DNA of 64,000 nucleotides from Alteromonas hispanica (GCF_010500915.1 NZ_JAAAWP010000005.1:186001-250000); one strand, 5' to 3'; shown: positions 26,620-35,644, numbered from the stretch's first letter. Notes: generated by a model not told the origin, from the letters alone. A program made the numbers and translations.

Positions 26620-27123
26620 TTAAAGCGACAGCCAATAGAGCGCTTGAACGGGGTATGACTTGTCGAAATACCATCCCTGTTTTTCGTACCCTAGTTTAGT
26701 CAACAGTGCTTGAGAGCGAGTGTTATCTGGATGGGTCATTCCTGTGAGAAAGCTGTAACCTTGGCTTCTTGCCCACTGAATAACCAGCTCGCAAGCTTCT
26801 TGGCAAATACCTCGCCCGCGTGCCTCTGGCAGTAATGCAAACCCCAAATCTGGACACGTAAAAGCGAAGCGATTAAACAGCCCGCATACTCCCAGTGGTA
26901 AATCAGTCTTTATATCCTCAATGGCTAATAGCCCATATCCCCACTCTTCGCGCTGCGCGTTGGTGCGGGCAATGTAGTCACAGGCATCTTCCCGCGTATT
27001 CACGCCGCGACTGCCAATAAACTTCACCCACAGGGGATCTTGTTGTAGCGCCAACACCCATTCTTGATCTTGATAACTCAAAGGCCGCAACCGTACACGC
27101 AAGCCATGAAAATTAATATTCAT
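26620..27123 (-). CDS. GNAT-family N-acetyltransferase (RimJ/RimL-like)
   Basis: A 167-aa acetyltransferase. It opens with RVRLRPLSYQDQEW, typical of RimJ/RimL-type GNATs; the acetyl-CoA loop is LLPEARGRGICQEA; the C-terminal HPDNTRSQALLTKLGYEKQG is the conserved motif B region. The substrate (protein N-terminus, amino group of a metabolite or antibiotic) is unknown. It ends just beyond the convergent membrane-anchored protein gene. Confidence 0.9.
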   Translation of the reverse strand: MNINFHGLRVRLRPLSYQDQEWVLALQQDPLWVKFIGSRGVNTREDACDYIARTNAQREEWGYGLLAIEDIKTDLPLGVCGLFNRFAFTCPDLGFALLPEARGRGICQEACELVIQWARSQGYSFLTGMTHPDNTRSQALLTKLGYEKQGWYFDKSYPVQALYWLSL

Positions 27124-27177
27124 ATTGTTGGAACGCCATTTAGCTAGTTTTCACGCTGTTCACACTTCGCTTTATCA

Positions 27178-27225
27178 AACTTACTGCACTCATAACTTAC
27201 TACGCTCAGAACTTACTACATTAAA
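27178..27225. repeat. Intergenic tandem repeat, three copies of a 16-bp unit (degenerate)
   Basis: Units start at 27178, 27194 and 27210, each beginning AACTTACT and followed by a variable 8 nt (GCACTCAT, ACGCTCAG, ACATTAAA). They lie between the GNAT gene start and the end of the ChaC/GGCT-like gene. Confidence 0.7.
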
Positions 27226-27260
27226 AAGCGTATTGGGACTATTTACTTTACGAACTACAA

Positions 27261-27941
27261 CTACTGACTAAGCGTTGCGGCTAGCACTGCGTCTATTTTT
27301 TCATGCATATCAGCGCTAACCTTGGCAGCTCTTGGATATTTTGGCAATGCTCTGTCATTAATTCTAGGGTGATCCCACATTGAGGTGTGAACAACAAAAT
27401 CTCGCGCCGCTTTTTCACCCGCGTGTTCAATGCAGCCAGCTAGACAAGTATCAATATAGGTTTGGCTTACTGGAAACGCCTCGGTAGCTGGGCTGCACTC
27501 AAGTGTTTCGCATACCCATAAATGATAGGCACTAAGCACCTCATACAATTCGTCAAGCTGGGCGCCTGTTTTTAGGTTACCTTGCGAGTGTGTAGCTAGG
27601 TCAAATGTAATTTGGTCTGCTGACACTTGGGTAAAGCGATAGTCTTTTTCTCTTTCTTGTAATGCTGGGTTTAATTGGGTGGGTATTAGTTGGGCATTGA
27701 GCTTTTTGCTGCTGTTTTTTATCGCACCCACATAGGTTTGCTGCTCTTGAATACTTCTAGTTACCCACGCGCGCTCAAAACCGCTTACCATTACTGGAAT
27801 ACCCAAAGTATTTATCTGTGAATAACGCTCTCTGCTATCTCGGCTTAGTAAACTTCCGTATCCAAGCACAATGTGTGACTCATCAAGTTTATTCAAATAT
27901 TCAACAATGTCACTGACTGACGGCGCATTCGGGTAATTCAA
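27261..27941 (-). CDS. Gamma-glutamylcyclotransferase/ChaC-like protein
   Basis: A 226-aa protein with the cyclotransferase fold. The N-terminal LGYGSLLSRDSR contains the YGSL phosphate/substrate loop. The LQEREKDYRF segment matches the ChaC-type RExxxY motif, with Glu98 as the candidate catalytic acid. Such enzymes cleave gamma-glutamyl peptides or glutathione to 5-oxoproline. Several homologues in gammaproteobacteria are uncharacterised, so glutathione is only a possible substrate. It is monocistronic. Confidence 0.75.
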   Translation of the reverse strand: MNYPNAPSVSDIVEYLNKLDESHIVLGYGSLLSRDSRERYSQINTLGIPVMVSGFERAWVTRSIQEQQTYVGAIKNSSKKLNAQLIPTQLNPALQEREKDYRFTQVSADQITFDLATHSQGNLKTGAQLDELYEVLSAYHLWVCETLECSPATEAFPVSQTYIDTCLAGCIEHAGEKAARDFVVHTSMWDHPRINDRALPKYPRAAKVSADMHEKIDAVLAATLSQ

Positions 27942-28104
27942 GCTATCTCCTATAAAACAAAGCTTGGACCATAGAAGTAGTCTACAATTTCACAGCGGTA
28001 TTTACTGCGCCAAATTGATTAAAACCCATTAATAAGCCCGCAGCGGTTAGAACTTCAGCAGTGAAGAGCATTACTTTTAAGAGCTTTGCAGATTACGCCA
28101 CATT

Positions 28105-28147
28105 AAAGAAAAAAGGCGATAACCATCGCTGGTATCGCCTTGTTTTT
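28105..28147. terminator. Bidirectional intrinsic terminator
   Basis: AAGGCGAT-ACC / GGT-ATCGCCTT stem with a single bulged A, A-run on one side and TTGTTTTT on the other. It ends the TonB receptor gene on the minus strand. Confidence 0.85.
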
Positions 28148-28169
28148 CTGCTGTCGGTTAATACGCTAT

Positions 28170-30671
28170 TTAGAAAACAGCCCTTACGCCGAAGGTTAGG
28201 TTTCTACCCGGAAGTGGTGCCTGATCCTTAAGGAAGGATGTATGAACACGTGCTTCTTCGTCAGTTAAGTTGTCGCCTCTTGCAAACACAACCCAATCTA
28301 CGCCATCACCTGCAAACTCATATTGAACGCTCGCGTTAAGCAATGTGTAGCCTTCCGTTGATGTTTCAAAAGATGCTGTATCGTTTTGGTCGTCTACCCA
28401 TGTGAAACCGGCATCGGCACTTAAGCCGCCGCTCACGTAGCTTAACTCTCCACCAATTCTCATAGGAGGTGTACGCGGTAGGTTATCGTCTTCAATTTCT
28501 GCACGAATGTAGTCGGTAAATACCGTTACACGAAATTCGTCATTTAAATCGAAGTACGCTTGCGCTTCTACACCCCAAATATCCGCATCGGCTTGCTGGA
28601 AGTAATAAACAGGCAATCCTTCGTCGCTGTGCGACTCGTGGCCTTCCTCATGTTCACCCTCGTGCTCGTCGTGACCTTCCTCTTCGTGTATTTCTTCTTC
28701 GTGCTCTTCTTCACCGTGGTCCTCATGCCCTGCAAGTGCAATTAAACCCGTGTTGGTTTGAAAAATGTAATTGTCGGCCTGGTTGTAAAACAATGAAACA
28801 CTGTAGCCCCAATCACCAGTAAACTTGCGGAATGTCACATCAAGGTTAGTACTAACTTCTTCAGAAACACCCCTTAAGTTCTCATCAATATGGCCCTCTT
28901 CGTCCATATCAAACACCAAGCCTACCTCATAGCTCTCTGTAGCTAAATGCTGACCCGCGGAGAACAGCTCTTGTTGACTTGGCGCTCGCTCACTGCGAGA
29001 TAAGGTTACCGCCACCGATTGGCCATCGGTATATTCCCAATTAGCCCCTGCAGACAGTGACACTGCGGAAAAGTCATACTCGGGGAATGAAAATGCTACC
29101 CCATGGGCTTCGTGTTCTTCGTCGTGCTCTTCTTCGCCCATATGATCATCGTGCTCTTCATGAAGTACTTCCAACTCTACCTCACTATTGGCCACATCAA
29201 TGGTGGTCGACTCAAGACGTCCGCCTATTTCAAAAGTAACATTACCTACTTTTTTCTGCTCTATCAGGTAGAGTGAAAAGCTGTCAGTCACATTTGCCGG
29301 CGTAAATGCCTCTTCACCCACGGCGTTGTAATCACTTTTGGTATATTGCATGCCGAATACACCATGCCATCCTGCGACTTCTTCGTGATAGGCCGACAGA
29401 CGAATATCAGTGGACTCATTGGTGAACACGGTACCCTGTTCGCCATCTTCAATTTCAGCATGTTCATAATCGGTGTACGCTGCAGCAAATTTTAAATTTG
29501 AGATACCCTCAACAGGCGAGTGCCACTCACCTGCTGCTTGATAACGGGTCATATCAACATCAAGCAACACACCTTCTTCGGCCATGTGCTCTTCGTCGTG
29601 CTCTTCATCATGCTCGTCAACATGAGCACCTTCGTCATGTTCATCGCCGTGGCCGTGACTATGCCCAGGCACGCCATACTCGTTATCTAGTTGTTCAACA
29701 GCGAAACCAAAATAGCCTTCTTCAGCAACGTATGACAAACCTGCAACTATGTTCGTGGTTTCCATGGCACTGCTTTCTAGTTCGCCACGTTCTTCATCTT
29801 CATCAGGCTCTACTGATGCAAAGCCAGGTATGTCTGCATTGTCGGTATCGCGAAGAAAGCCGTCTAGATGCCATACAAAGTTGCCTTGCCCGCCGGTAAT
29901 ATCACCTCGAGTGTATTTACCCTCGTTAACGGTGCTGTAACTCATTTCAGCTTCACCTTCCACACCATCAACTTGATATTGTGGAATACGTTTATCAACA
30001 ACGTTCACCACCCCACCAATGGCACCACTACCGTATTGGAGCGTAGCCGGACCGCGAAGTACTTCTACTTGTGTTGCACTTGCCATCGTAGTTGCTACGT
30101 TATGGTCTGGACCAACACGAGATACATCCGATACGTCTAAGCCGTTTTGCACAATTTTTACGCGAGGACCATCGTTACCACGAATAATAGGGCTACTTGA
30201 TACCGGTCCAAAATACGTACTGTGAACTCCCGGAGTGTTTTTTAAGGTTTCACCTAACGTTGGCGCTTCAATTTTACGAAGCTTATCTGCACTAATTACC
30301 GTTACTGGTGTTACTGATTCTAAAACTGAAGACTGCAGCGCTGTAGCAGTTACCACAATGTTTTCAACCGATGCAGGCTGCAACACAAAGTCGACATTCT
30401 GATCGTTGGATACGTCGCCAAGGTCGTTGTCGCCGTGAATGTAATTACTGGAATAAACATGCAAATGAATATGAGGTTTTTGTACGTCATTAAACCGATA
30501 AACGCCGTTTTCATCAGTGAATGCCACATGACGTGTGCCCTCAATCTTCACCTCAGCTCCTTCTACGGGCTTACCAGAAACATCCGTTACCTTTCCGGTT
30601 ACTGTAGTTGCTAACACTGGGGCACTTAAAAGCCCAGCAATTGTCATACTTAACAACGAGCGCATTCTCAT
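28170..30671 (-). CDS. His-rich TonB-dependent receptor, ZnuD-like zinc uptake candidate
   Basis: An 833-aa outer-membrane receptor. A signal peptide (cleavage near VLATT) is followed by a carboxypeptidase-regulatory-like beta-sandwich (residues 24-98), a TonB-box/plug (VENIVVTAT, then LGETLKNTPGV, IIRGNDGPR, VEVLRGPATLQYGSGAIGG) and a beta-barrel ending in Phe. Three barrel loops are strings of His, Glu and Asp at residues 337-365, 503-524 and 648-685. Neisserial ZnuD carries similar His/acidic loops that catch Zn2+. A palindrome resembling a Zur operator lies 37 bp upstream of the start (30708-30719). Zinc uptake is therefore the best guess; copper or cobalt are alternatives. Ribosome site AGAGGAAA precedes the ATG. 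Confidence 0.88.
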   Translation of the reverse strand: MRMRSLLSMTIAGLLSAPVLATTVTGKVTDVSGKPVEGAEVKIEGTRHVAFTDENGVYRFNDVQKPHIHLHVYSSNYIHGDNDLGDVSNDQNVDFVLQPASVENIVVTATALQSSVLESVTPVTVISADKLRKIEAPTLGETLKNTPGVHSTYFGPVSSSPIIRGNDGPRVKIVQNGLDVSDVSRVGPDHNVATTMASATQVEVLRGPATLQYGSGAIGGVVNVVDKRIPQYQVDGVEGEAEMSYSTVNEGKYTRGDITGGQGNFVWHLDGFLRDTDNADIPGFASVEPDEDEERGELESSAMETTNIVAGLSYVAEEGYFGFAVEQLDNEYGVPGHSHGHGDEHDEGAHVDEHDEEHDEEHMAEEGVLLDVDMTRYQAAGEWHSPVEGISNLKFAAAYTDYEHAEIEDGEQGTVFTNESTDIRLSAYHEEVAGWHGVFGMQYTKSDYNAVGEEAFTPANVTDSFSLYLIEQKKVGNVTFEIGGRLESTTIDVANSEVELEVLHEEHDDHMGEEEHDEEHEAHGVAFSFPEYDFSAVSLSAGANWEYTDGQSVAVTLSRSERAPSQQELFSAGQHLATESYEVGLVFDMDEEGHIDENLRGVSEEVSTNLDVTFRKFTGDWGYSVSLFYNQADNYIFQTNTGLIALAGHEDHGEEEHEEEIHEEEGHDEHEGEHEEGHESHSDEGLPVYYFQQADADIWGVEAQAYFDLNDEFRVTVFTDYIRAEIEDDNLPRTPPMRIGGELSYVSGGLSADAGFTWVDDQNDTASFETSTEGYTLLNASVQYEFAGDGVDWVVFARGDNLTDEEARVHTSFLKDQAPLPGRNLTFGVRAVF

Positions 30672-30695
30672 GAATTTCCTCTGAAATGTAGGTTT

Positions 30696-30719
30696 GCTTA
30701 TAATGTGATGTTATAACAT
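30696..30719 (-). promoter_or_regulatory. Zur-like operator and -10 element of the His-rich TonB receptor gene
   Basis: A perfect 12-bp palindrome ATGTTATAACAT (30708-30719) matches the core of proteobacterial Zur boxes. On the minus strand it is followed by a TTATAA-type -10 (about 30698-30703), so a bound repressor would block RNA polymerase. Confidence 0.65.
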
Positions 30720-30860
30720 TTTTAAGCATGCAGAGTTCAAAGTCAACCATGGCGAAGTATTACTTTATTTTCATCTGCTAAGATATGCCGAGATATGTGC
30801 GGAAGGGTTTACGTTTTTAGGAGCCACGCTAGCGCAACTGATTTATCAAGATGGGAGTGC

Positions 30861-30902
30861 TAACTTGGGCTTGCTAACTTGGGCAGATTAACTTGGGCTT
30901 AT
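30861..30902. repeat. Intergenic tandem repeat, three copies of a 14-bp unit
   Basis: TAACTTGGGC occurs at 30861, 30875 and 30889 with an exact 14-bp period (spacers TTGC, AGAT, TTAT). The array lies directly after the epmA stop codon. Confidence 0.85.
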
Positions 30903-31870
30903 TAGGCTCGGCTTACGGGGAAGTTGATAACGTCTTGAATATGCTTGGCATCAATTTTAAGCATTAAAAGTCGGTCTATGCCCATGGCTACACCAGAACA
31001 CTGAGGTAAGCCTGAGTCTAGTGCAGCTAAAAAGTTCTCATCGATAGGCTTTGTCGGTAGGCCAGCACAAGCGCGCTTTTTATTATCTTGCTCAAACCTG
31101 CTTCGCTGTTCTTCAGGCTCGCTGAGTTCATGGAACCCATTGGCTAATTCAATTCCTTTGAAATACACCTCGAAGCGCTCGGCTACGCGACTATCCTCAC
31201 GGCTTAGTTTTGCCAGTGCAGCTTGAGAAGCGGGGAAATGATAAATAAAACATGGGGTCTTATTGCCAATTTTAGGCTCGATGCAATAGGAAAACAAAAG
31301 TTGTAGCTTACTGTCGATGGATAGGGTTTCAACATCGTCAATGTCGATGCGACATTCTTGCATTTTGTGATTCAGTTCTTCGTTTGAGCACGTAAGCGGA
31401 TCTAACGCCAAATGCTGTATAAAAGCCTGCTGGTAGGTTAACCACTCGCCTTTTTCTGTTCCTAAAACCGCTTGCAAAAGTTCGTCAACTTCTTGCATTA
31501 GCGCTAAGTGATCGTACCCAGGCTGGTACCATTCCAGCATTGTGAATTCTGGATTGTGCCAACGACCGGCATCTTCATGTCGGAATGCCTTGCCTATTTG
31601 GTATATGGCACCGCTTTGTGCGCATAACAGTCGTTTCATCGCATATTCGGGAGACGTTTGTAAATATAACGACTGAGGTTTTCCCTGTGAACCAAACAGA
31701 AACTGGGTTTCAAAAGCCTCTAAATGCTCATCGGTCACTGTGCCTACCGATAAAATGGGAGTTTCAACTTCTAGTACGTGTTTACAGTCAAAGAAATCTC
31801 GAATAGTGCTGAGCAAATTTGCTCTAGCCACTCTCGTGCTATGGGTGGTGGTGGGTTGCCATGGCTGCAT
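30902..31870 (-). CDS. epmA: EF-P--(R)-beta-lysine ligase EpmA (PoxA/GenX)
   Basis: A 322-aa class II lysyl-tRNA-synthetase paralogue lacking the anticodon-binding domain. It transfers (R)-beta-lysine to elongation factor P. Class II motifs are visible: motif 2 region FRHEDAGRWHNPEFTMLEWYQ and motif 3 GVAMGIDRLLML. E. coli EpmA is 325 aa. It is followed upstream on the same strand by efp (134-bp gap), and epmB is divergent from efp, so the modification pathway is clustered here. Confidence 0.95.
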   Translation of the reverse strand: MQPWQPTTTHSTRVARANLLSTIRDFFDCKHVLEVETPILSVGTVTDEHLEAFETQFLFGSQGKPQSLYLQTSPEYAMKRLLCAQSGAIYQIGKAFRHEDAGRWHNPEFTMLEWYQPGYDHLALMQEVDELLQAVLGTEKGEWLTYQQAFIQHLALDPLTCSNEELNHKMQECRIDIDDVETLSIDSKLQLLFSYCIEPKIGNKTPCFIYHFPASQAALAKLSREDSRVAERFEVYFKGIELANGFHELSEPEEQRSRFEQDNKKRACAGLPTKPIDENFLAALDSGLPQCSGVAMGIDRLLMLKIDAKHIQDVINFPVSRA

Positions 31871-32004
31871 ATTTAGGCCGACGCTGTTATGAAGAAATGA
31901 AAGCTGTTTTTAGCGCGTTATTGAAAGCGATAAATAAAAACCGGTACATTCACGTACCGGTTTTACCCATTTTTTCGCAAAAAATAAGCGAACAAATTGT
32001 CGAG

Positions 32005-32574
32005 TTATTTTTGGACTCGAGATACATACTCACCAGAACGCGTATCTACGCGGATAACTTCACCAGTTTGTACGAACAAAGGCACGCGAACTACTGCTCC
32101 GGTACTCAGTGTGGCTGGCTTTCCGCCAGTACCTGCTGTATCGCCTTTTAAGCCAGGGTCGGTTTCAGTAATTTCCAACTCTACGAAGTTAGGCGGAGTT
32201 ACTGTAATTGGCGCACCGTTCCACAAGGTGATAGTGCAAACGTCGTTTTCCACTAACCATTTTACATTTTCACCTACCGCTTTTTCGTCAGCCGCGATTT
32301 GTTCGAATGTATCGTTGTTCATAAAGTGGTAGAATTCACCGTCGGTGTAAAGGTAGGCAAGCTCGGTGTCCATAACGTCTGCGCCCTCTACTGATTCACC
32401 AGAGCGGAACGTTTTTTCTAAAACTTTACCTGAAATAAGCTTACGAATTTTTACGCGGTTGAACGCTTGCCCTTTACCAGGCTTTACATATTCGTTTTCT
32501 AAAATGTTGCAAGGTTCGCCATCCAGCATGATTTTCAGGCCGCCTTTGAACTCGTTAGTGCTGTAATTAGCCAT
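32005..32574 (-). CDS. efp: Elongation factor P
   Basis: A 189-aa translation factor that rescues ribosomes stalled at polyproline. The KOW-like N-terminal domain contains the modified lysine, Lys34, in [10 protein letters not shown], exactly the position beta-lysylated by EpmA/EpmB. The C-terminal OB domains end with [12 protein letters not shown]. The frame is open further upstream (to 32661), but the ATG at 32574 has AGAGGAAT at good spacing and gives the standard EF-P length. The gene is divergent from epmB with only 36 bp between start codons. Confidence 0.97.
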   Translation of the reverse strand: MANYSTNEFKGGLKIMLDGEPCNILENEYVKPGKGQAFNRVKIRKLISGKVLEKTFRSGESVEGADVMDTELAYLYTDGEFYHFMNNDTFEQIAADEKAVGENVKWLVENDVCTITLWNGAPITVTPPNFVELEITETDPGLKGDTAGTGGKPATLSTGAVVRVPLFVQTGEVIRVDTRSGEYVSRVQK

Positions 32575-32610
32575 AATTCCTCTGTCCAAACATAAGGTAC
32601 AAAAAGTTTC

Positions 32611-33636
32611 GTGGAACAAATAATACCTAAAAAAGCGATTTCTGTAGAGCATAACTGGCAAAAAGATCTATCGAACAGCTTTACCGACCCATTAAAGCTT
32701 ATTCATCACTTGAATTTAGATGCAGAAAAATACCACCAGCACGCCAAAGCCAGACGTTTGTTTCCCATGCGAGTTCCTCAACATTTTGTTGAATTAATGG
32801 AAAAAGGAGACCCTAACGACCCTCTGCTTTTGCAAGTTATGCCCTTAAGCGACGAGTTTTTAACGTCGCCGGATTACAGTGAAGATCCTCTTGATGAACA
32901 CGACACCGCAGGGAAAGGGCTGCTGCATAAATACGACTCAAGGGTTTTACTGATGGTTCGTACCGGTTGCGCTGTGAATTGTCGATATTGTTTTAGACGT
33001 CACTTTCCCTATGCAGAAAACGCGGTCAATAAATCACAATGGAAAGATGCTTTATCTTATATAGCCAGCGACTCCTCAATTAACGAAGTTATATTTTCCG
33101 GAGGCGATCCATTAATGGCTAAAGACGAACATTTAGCGTGGCTAGCCTCTGAAATAGCGGCGATTGACCATGTAAAGCGCCTTCGTATTCACACTCGGCT
33201 ACCGGTGGTATTGCCTAACCGTTTGTGTCAGGAATTTGAAGACTGGTTTACCGCCTTACCCTTGCAAACGGTATTGGTGCTTCATGCGAATCACGAAAAA
33301 GAAATATCATTTGAGCTTGAAGAAGCACTTAATAGGCTAAGAAGAAAAGGAGTTACCTTACTCAATCAATCAGTGTTGTTGAAAGGCATCAATGACAGTG
33401 CGGATGCTATTTGCGCACTCAGTGAGAGGCTTTTTGCAGCTGGCGTGCTGCCTTACTACCTACATGTATTAGACAAGGTACAGGGAGCAAGTCACTTTTT
33501 TGTCAGTGACGATGATGGCAGAGCGATAATGAAAGAAGCGATAAAGCGTCTGCCGGGATTCTTAGTGCCCAAACTCGTGAGAGAAATTGGGGGACAACCC
33601 GGCAAAACGCCTATCGACTTACACTTGCATCCCTAA
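32611..33636 (+). CDS. epmB: EF-P beta-lysylation protein EpmB (lysine 2,3-aminomutase)
   Basis: A 341-aa radical-SAM, PLP-dependent lysine 2,3-aminomutase that makes (R)-beta-lysine for EF-P. The [4Fe-4S]-SAM cysteines are Cys120, Cys124 and Cys127 in [12 protein letters not shown]; the SAM-binding FSGGDPLM follows; the C-terminal [13 protein letters not shown] carries the PLP lysine. It begins with GTG, about 12 nt after AAGGT. The N-terminal [17 protein letters not shown] aligns with the E. coli EpmB start, supporting the GTG. It ends 1 bp before the convergent YjfB-like gene. Confidence 0.95.
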   Translation: MEQIIPKKAISVEHNWQKDLSNSFTDPLKLIHHLNLDAEKYHQHAKARRLFPMRVPQHFVELMEKGDPNDPLLLQVMPLSDEFLTSPDYSEDPLDEHDTAGKGLLHKYDSRVLLMVRTGCAVNCRYCFRRHFPYAENAVNKSQWKDALSYIASDSSINEVIFSGGDPLMAKDEHLAWLASEIAAIDHVKRLRIHTRLPVVLPNRLCQEFEDWFTALPLQTVLVLHANHEKEISFELEEALNRLRRKGVTLLNQSVLLKGINDSADAICALSERLFAAGVLPYYLHVLDKVQGASHFFVSDDDGRAIMKEAIKRLPGFLVPKLVREIGGQPGKTPIDLHLHP

Positions 33637-33637
33637 C

Positions 33638-33829
33638 CTATGCGAAGGTATCGATGTTGGCGCCCAACGCAGGGTTTGCAGAAGATGCTTTTGGTACGTC
33701 AGAAGCTGATTCTAGCAACTGAAGCGACGCTTGACCCTCTTGCTCTTGCTGGCTTTTTGCCAACTTAAGAGAGGCCAACTCAAGCGAAGCACCGGACGCT
33801 GCAGAGGCATTTGCACCTTGTAGTTCCAT
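33638..33829 (-). CDS. Small YjfB-like putative motility protein
   Basis: A 63-aa protein resembling the YjfB_motility family (PF14070): a short Ala/Ser-rich start, an amphipathic helix (LASLKLAKSQQEQEGQASLQLL) and the C-terminal PALGANIDTFA, which resembles the family's G-x-N-I/V-D ending. The role in the family is only suggested (putative motility). The ATG at 33829 has AAAGGAAA upstream; the longer frame to 33883 crosses a hairpin and is less likely. A terminator-like hairpin sits just upstream. Confidence 0.65.
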   Translation of the reverse strand: MELQGANASAASGASLELASLKLAKSQQEQEGQASLQLLESASDVPKASSANPALGANIDTFA

Positions 33830-33860
33830 ACCGTTTTCCTTTGTTGCTTGTAGCAAAGTA

Positions 33861-33885
33861 AAAAAATGGGCAAAATTGCCCACCT
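33861..33885 (-). terminator. Terminator-like hairpin upstream of the YjfB-like gene
   Basis: TGGGCA/TGCCCA stem (33867-33882) followed on the minus strand by seven T. It lies 35 bp upstream of the YjfB-like ATG, so it could end antisense transcription or act as an attenuator. Confidence 0.5.
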
Positions 33886-33967
33886 CAAAGGTTATCGGCC
33901 ATATGCGCAGAAACTTTAACCAATTTTTAAATCACACTCTATGTGGTCACAACTTTAAGGCGTTCTC

Positions 33968-34294
33968 ATGCAAGAAATGCACAATGTACATCAACAACTT
34001 CAAGAGACCATGCAAACGCTTTATCGAAAAGCCGTAGATGCTGACAAAGCACTAGATGAACTTCAGCGAGACCAGAAAGGCAAGTTTTCAGCTGTATTTG
34101 CAGCTGATAGTGGCTTCTCTACCTCGGCAAAACGCTTTGTTCCTTACGTTGAAGAAATTGCTTTAGACTGGCAAGCGATGAAAGACATGGACGAGGAGCA
34201 AACCAAAGCAGCTCTTGCTCCGCTGGTAAAAAAGATTGAGCTAGCTCTTTTAACCATAACCCAGTTTCAACAAAGCCTGGCTACTAAGTCTTAA
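33968..34294 (+). CDS. Hypothetical helical protein
   Basis: A 108-aa soluble, almost entirely alpha-helical protein without signal, cysteine or recognised domain. Heptad-like stretches (HNVHQQLQETMQTLYRKAVDADKALDEL) suggest a coiled coil. Starts are ATG at 33968 or the in-frame ATG at 33977. It stands between the YjfB-like gene and the large exported protein, on the opposite strand to both. Similar small proteins occur in Alteromonadales, but I cannot assign a function. Confidence 0.6.
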   Translation: MQEMHNVHQQLQETMQTLYRKAVDADKALDELQRDQKGKFSAVFAADSGFSTSAKRFVPYVEEIALDWQAMKDMDEEQTKAALAPLVKKIELALLTITQFQQSLATKS

Positions 34295-34348
34295 GCTTTA
34301 CCCACCTGTGAACGAAAGGCCTAAGCAGCATGTTACTTCATTAAGCCA

Positions 34349-35644
34349 CTAACGCTTATATAAAGGAATTTCCACTATCCGCTGCTTAAGCCTTGCAACT
34401 TCATTCAGGTAAGCTTGGCTGTCTACACGACCGTATTGCTCGGTGAACGCCTGCTTGCTAAGCCCTTCCGGTATATCATCAATAGCTGGGATAATGTCGA
34501 CTTCAGAGCGAATTCGGGCTAGCGTGTTTTGCACATCTTCTGCGCGATGCAGCGTGGTCGCTGTTTTAGCCAGTTCGGTACCAGACATATCCGCCACTAG
34601 GTCAACAAAGCTATAGCCAGAACCACCAATACCTCTATCCATAAGCTCTTTGAATTCGCCAATAGCAAATGACATACTTTGCTCTGACAGCAGCTCCAAG
34701 GCCGCAGAAATAATATAATGACGAGCAAGGTCGTTGCGATTGTGCAGCACCGCACCGGCACGAGGCCTCAGAGCCTTGTCTTTATCAGGCTGAATATCGC
34801 CGACTAAATTTCCTACCCTGTGGTGACCAACATAGGCTGCCAAGGCAAGTATTACTGCTTTGTTATGCAACACGGCTTGCTGCGGAGAATTGCTTTGCTC
34901 GCGGGCACGAGCCATTCCCTCACGTAAATATTCGATAAGTGAAACAGGCGTATTAGAAAGAGCAATTTCGCGCCCAGAAATGTAACGTAAATAATAAGCG
35001 GTAAGCGTTTGAAGCTCGGTTTCTTCATCTACCGATAAGTTCGATGCTACCGTGTTTAATTCGTTAAGGAAGGTATCTAACCGACCAATATCGAGGGTGA
35101 GCTCGCCCCGTCGCATAGACACTTTTTCTACGCGACTAAGCGCTAATGTGGCAATTTCTGAGTTCGTATAATTGTTTACTGCATATTCAATTACGTTAAG
35201 TAAGAAGCGACCTGGAATTGACAAACTGCCAACTTGAACGTGCTCAATGCGCAAATTGTCGCCGGGAAGAACTAAAGCCGACACATTAAAAAAATAACCA
35301 GTATCTTTGATCGCATAGGTTAGGTTTGCCGTGCCGCCCGTGGAAGTGATATTTACTTGGCCTTTGAAATCGGGAAGCCCCCGCTGTAATACGCCAACAA
35401 GACTCTCTACTTGAGTTTCACTTAGCACAACTTGGTGCCCCTCTTCCCGTCGAGAAAAGGCGCGTTTAAGCTGACTTAATAAGACTTGAACGCTATCGGC
35501 GCCATCAAGCTGGCTCGATGCGCTGTTCGTGACTAAAGGAGTCGATTGAATGGCCATTGCGGTAAGCGTGATAGCACTAACGAGAGATAAAAACGCGATT
35601 ACAACTAACGCGATAGAGAACCATTTGATGATGCGCAATATCAT
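34349..35644 (-). CDS. Large exported or membrane-anchored protein of unknown function
   Basis: A 431-aa protein with an N-terminal membrane segment (residues about 7-30) that could anchor it or be cleaved. The rest is soluble: an alpha/beta N-terminal half (LSETQVESLVGVLQRGLPDFKG, then a beta-rich lipid-binding-like part) and an all-helical C-terminal half with PRAGAVLHNRNDLARHY and GIGGSGYSFVDLVADMSGTELA. The conserved-looking HxR, DLxAD and GSGYSF segments hint at an enzyme or a binding domain, but none matches a family I can name. Probably periplasmic. It is monocistronic. Confidence 0.7.
   Translation of the reverse strand: MILRIIKWFSIALVVIAFLSLVSAITLTAMAIQSTPLVTNSASSQLDGADSVQVLLSQLKRAFSRREEGHQVVLSETQVESLVGVLQRGLPDFKGQVNITSTGGTANLTYAIKDTGYFFNVSALVLPGDNLRIEHVQVGSLSIPGRFLLNVIEYAVNNYTNSEIATLALSRVEKVSMRRGELTLDIGRLDTFLNELNTVASNLSVDEETELQTLTAYYLRYISGREIALSNTPVSLIEYLREGMARAREQSNSPQQAVLHNKAVILALAAYVGHHRVGNLVGDIQPDKDKALRPRAGAVLHNRNDLARHYIISAALELLSEQSMSFAIGEFKELMDRGIGGSGYSFVDLVADMSGTELAKTATTLHRAEDVQNTLARIRSEVDIIPAIDDIPEGLSKQAFTEQYGRVDSQAYLNEVARLKQRIVEIPLYKR

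Noticed and set aside
29498..29899. 133-codon plus-strand frame inside the His-rich TonB gene
   Set aside because: It is the antisense of the His/Asp/Glu-rich loops; those codons naturally leave long open frames on the other strand, and there is no ribosome site or recognisable protein.
32575..32661. 29-residue N-terminal extension of EF-P
   Set aside because: EF-P starts uniformly at the MANYST-type N-terminus; the extension overlaps the start of epmB and has no ribosome site.
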